64,000 nucleotides of DNA from Temnothorax longispinosus (taxonomy: Eukaryota; Arthropoda; Insecta; Hymenoptera; Formicidae), in NCBI RefSeq assembly GCF_030848805.1, contig NC_092363.1, forward strand, positions 4,898,001-4,962,000. The letters are read 5' to 3'. Made by a program: the position numbers and the translations under genes. This document shows positions 63,859 through 64,000 of the stretch, piece by piece. Each line of letters opens with the position of its first letter. The stretch's first letter is position 1. The notes under the pieces were generated by a model. The model saw only the letters and a list, made by a program, of their open reading frames with translations. It searched no databases and had not been told where the DNA came from.

Positions 63859-64000
63859 TAACGGTGCGTTAGGTGCCGCCGACTTCTGTCCAGTCAGCGG
63901 AGGCAATGACTCACACAGGTCGCGCATTAAGAAAGCCTATCTGTGAACACCGGAATTTTAATTCCGCTCTGAAAGCATGCCTGTCGCGTTACACGTCGCG

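Noticed and set aside
1..64000. tRNA, rRNA, CRISPR array, telomeric TTAGG array or transposase gene
   Set aside because: I looked by eye for T-loop motifs, regularly spaced repeats, TTAGG runs and transposase-like frames and saw none; a dedicated search could still find a small RNA gene.

Overview
The window is animal nuclear DNA, most likely from an insect and probably a hymenopteran such as an ant. The evidence is spliced GT-AG genes, CpG-rich intergenic DNA full of short microsatellites, several small palindromic DNA transposons, and protein sequences of ordinary insect type. No species can be named from the sequence alone. Only three protein-coding genes can be supported, and they cover a small fraction of the 64 kb. 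I saw no rRNA, tRNA, CRISPR array or bacterial-type operon.

Layout. 1-13.8 kb: no gene I can support. It holds two short hairpin or inverted-repeat elements (3961-4177, 4414-4562), a 304-bp TAA-flanked MITE (11515-11818), GC-rich and low-complexity tracts, and homopolymer C/G runs. 13.8-15.3 kb, minus strand: the four-exon gene for the mitochondrial Rieske iron-sulfur protein of complex III; reading-frame continuity requires a GC-AG intron. 15.56-16.46 kb: an 894-bp piggyBac-like non-autonomous element with TTAA target duplication, lying between divergent genes. 17.96-19.13 kb, plus strand: the three-exon CCDC43 orthologue. 19.1-24.3 kb: convergent intergenic DNA and 3' UTRs. 24.3-57.4 kb, minus strand: a class-II DYRK kinase gene (Dyrk2/smi35A type). 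Its ten coding exons give an unbroken 644-codon frame. Eight of them (3-10) sit in 3.4 kb, and the two 5' exons are separated by introns of about 18.2 and 11.3 kb. 57.4-64 kb: presumed Dyrk promoter and upstream intergenic DNA, with another TAA-flanked MITE at 63646-63858.

The three genes are not functionally linked in any obvious way: electron transport, a poorly characterised coiled-coil protein, and a regulatory kinase. RFeSP and CCDC43 are head to head; CCDC43 and Dyrk are tail to tail. The more unusual material is non-coding: the GC-AG intron with an internal hairpin, three elements sharing a TAA target duplication, the piggyBac-like element with repeated subterminal motifs, and unexplained open segments inside the largest Dyrk introns. 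I did not find a clearly new biological system.
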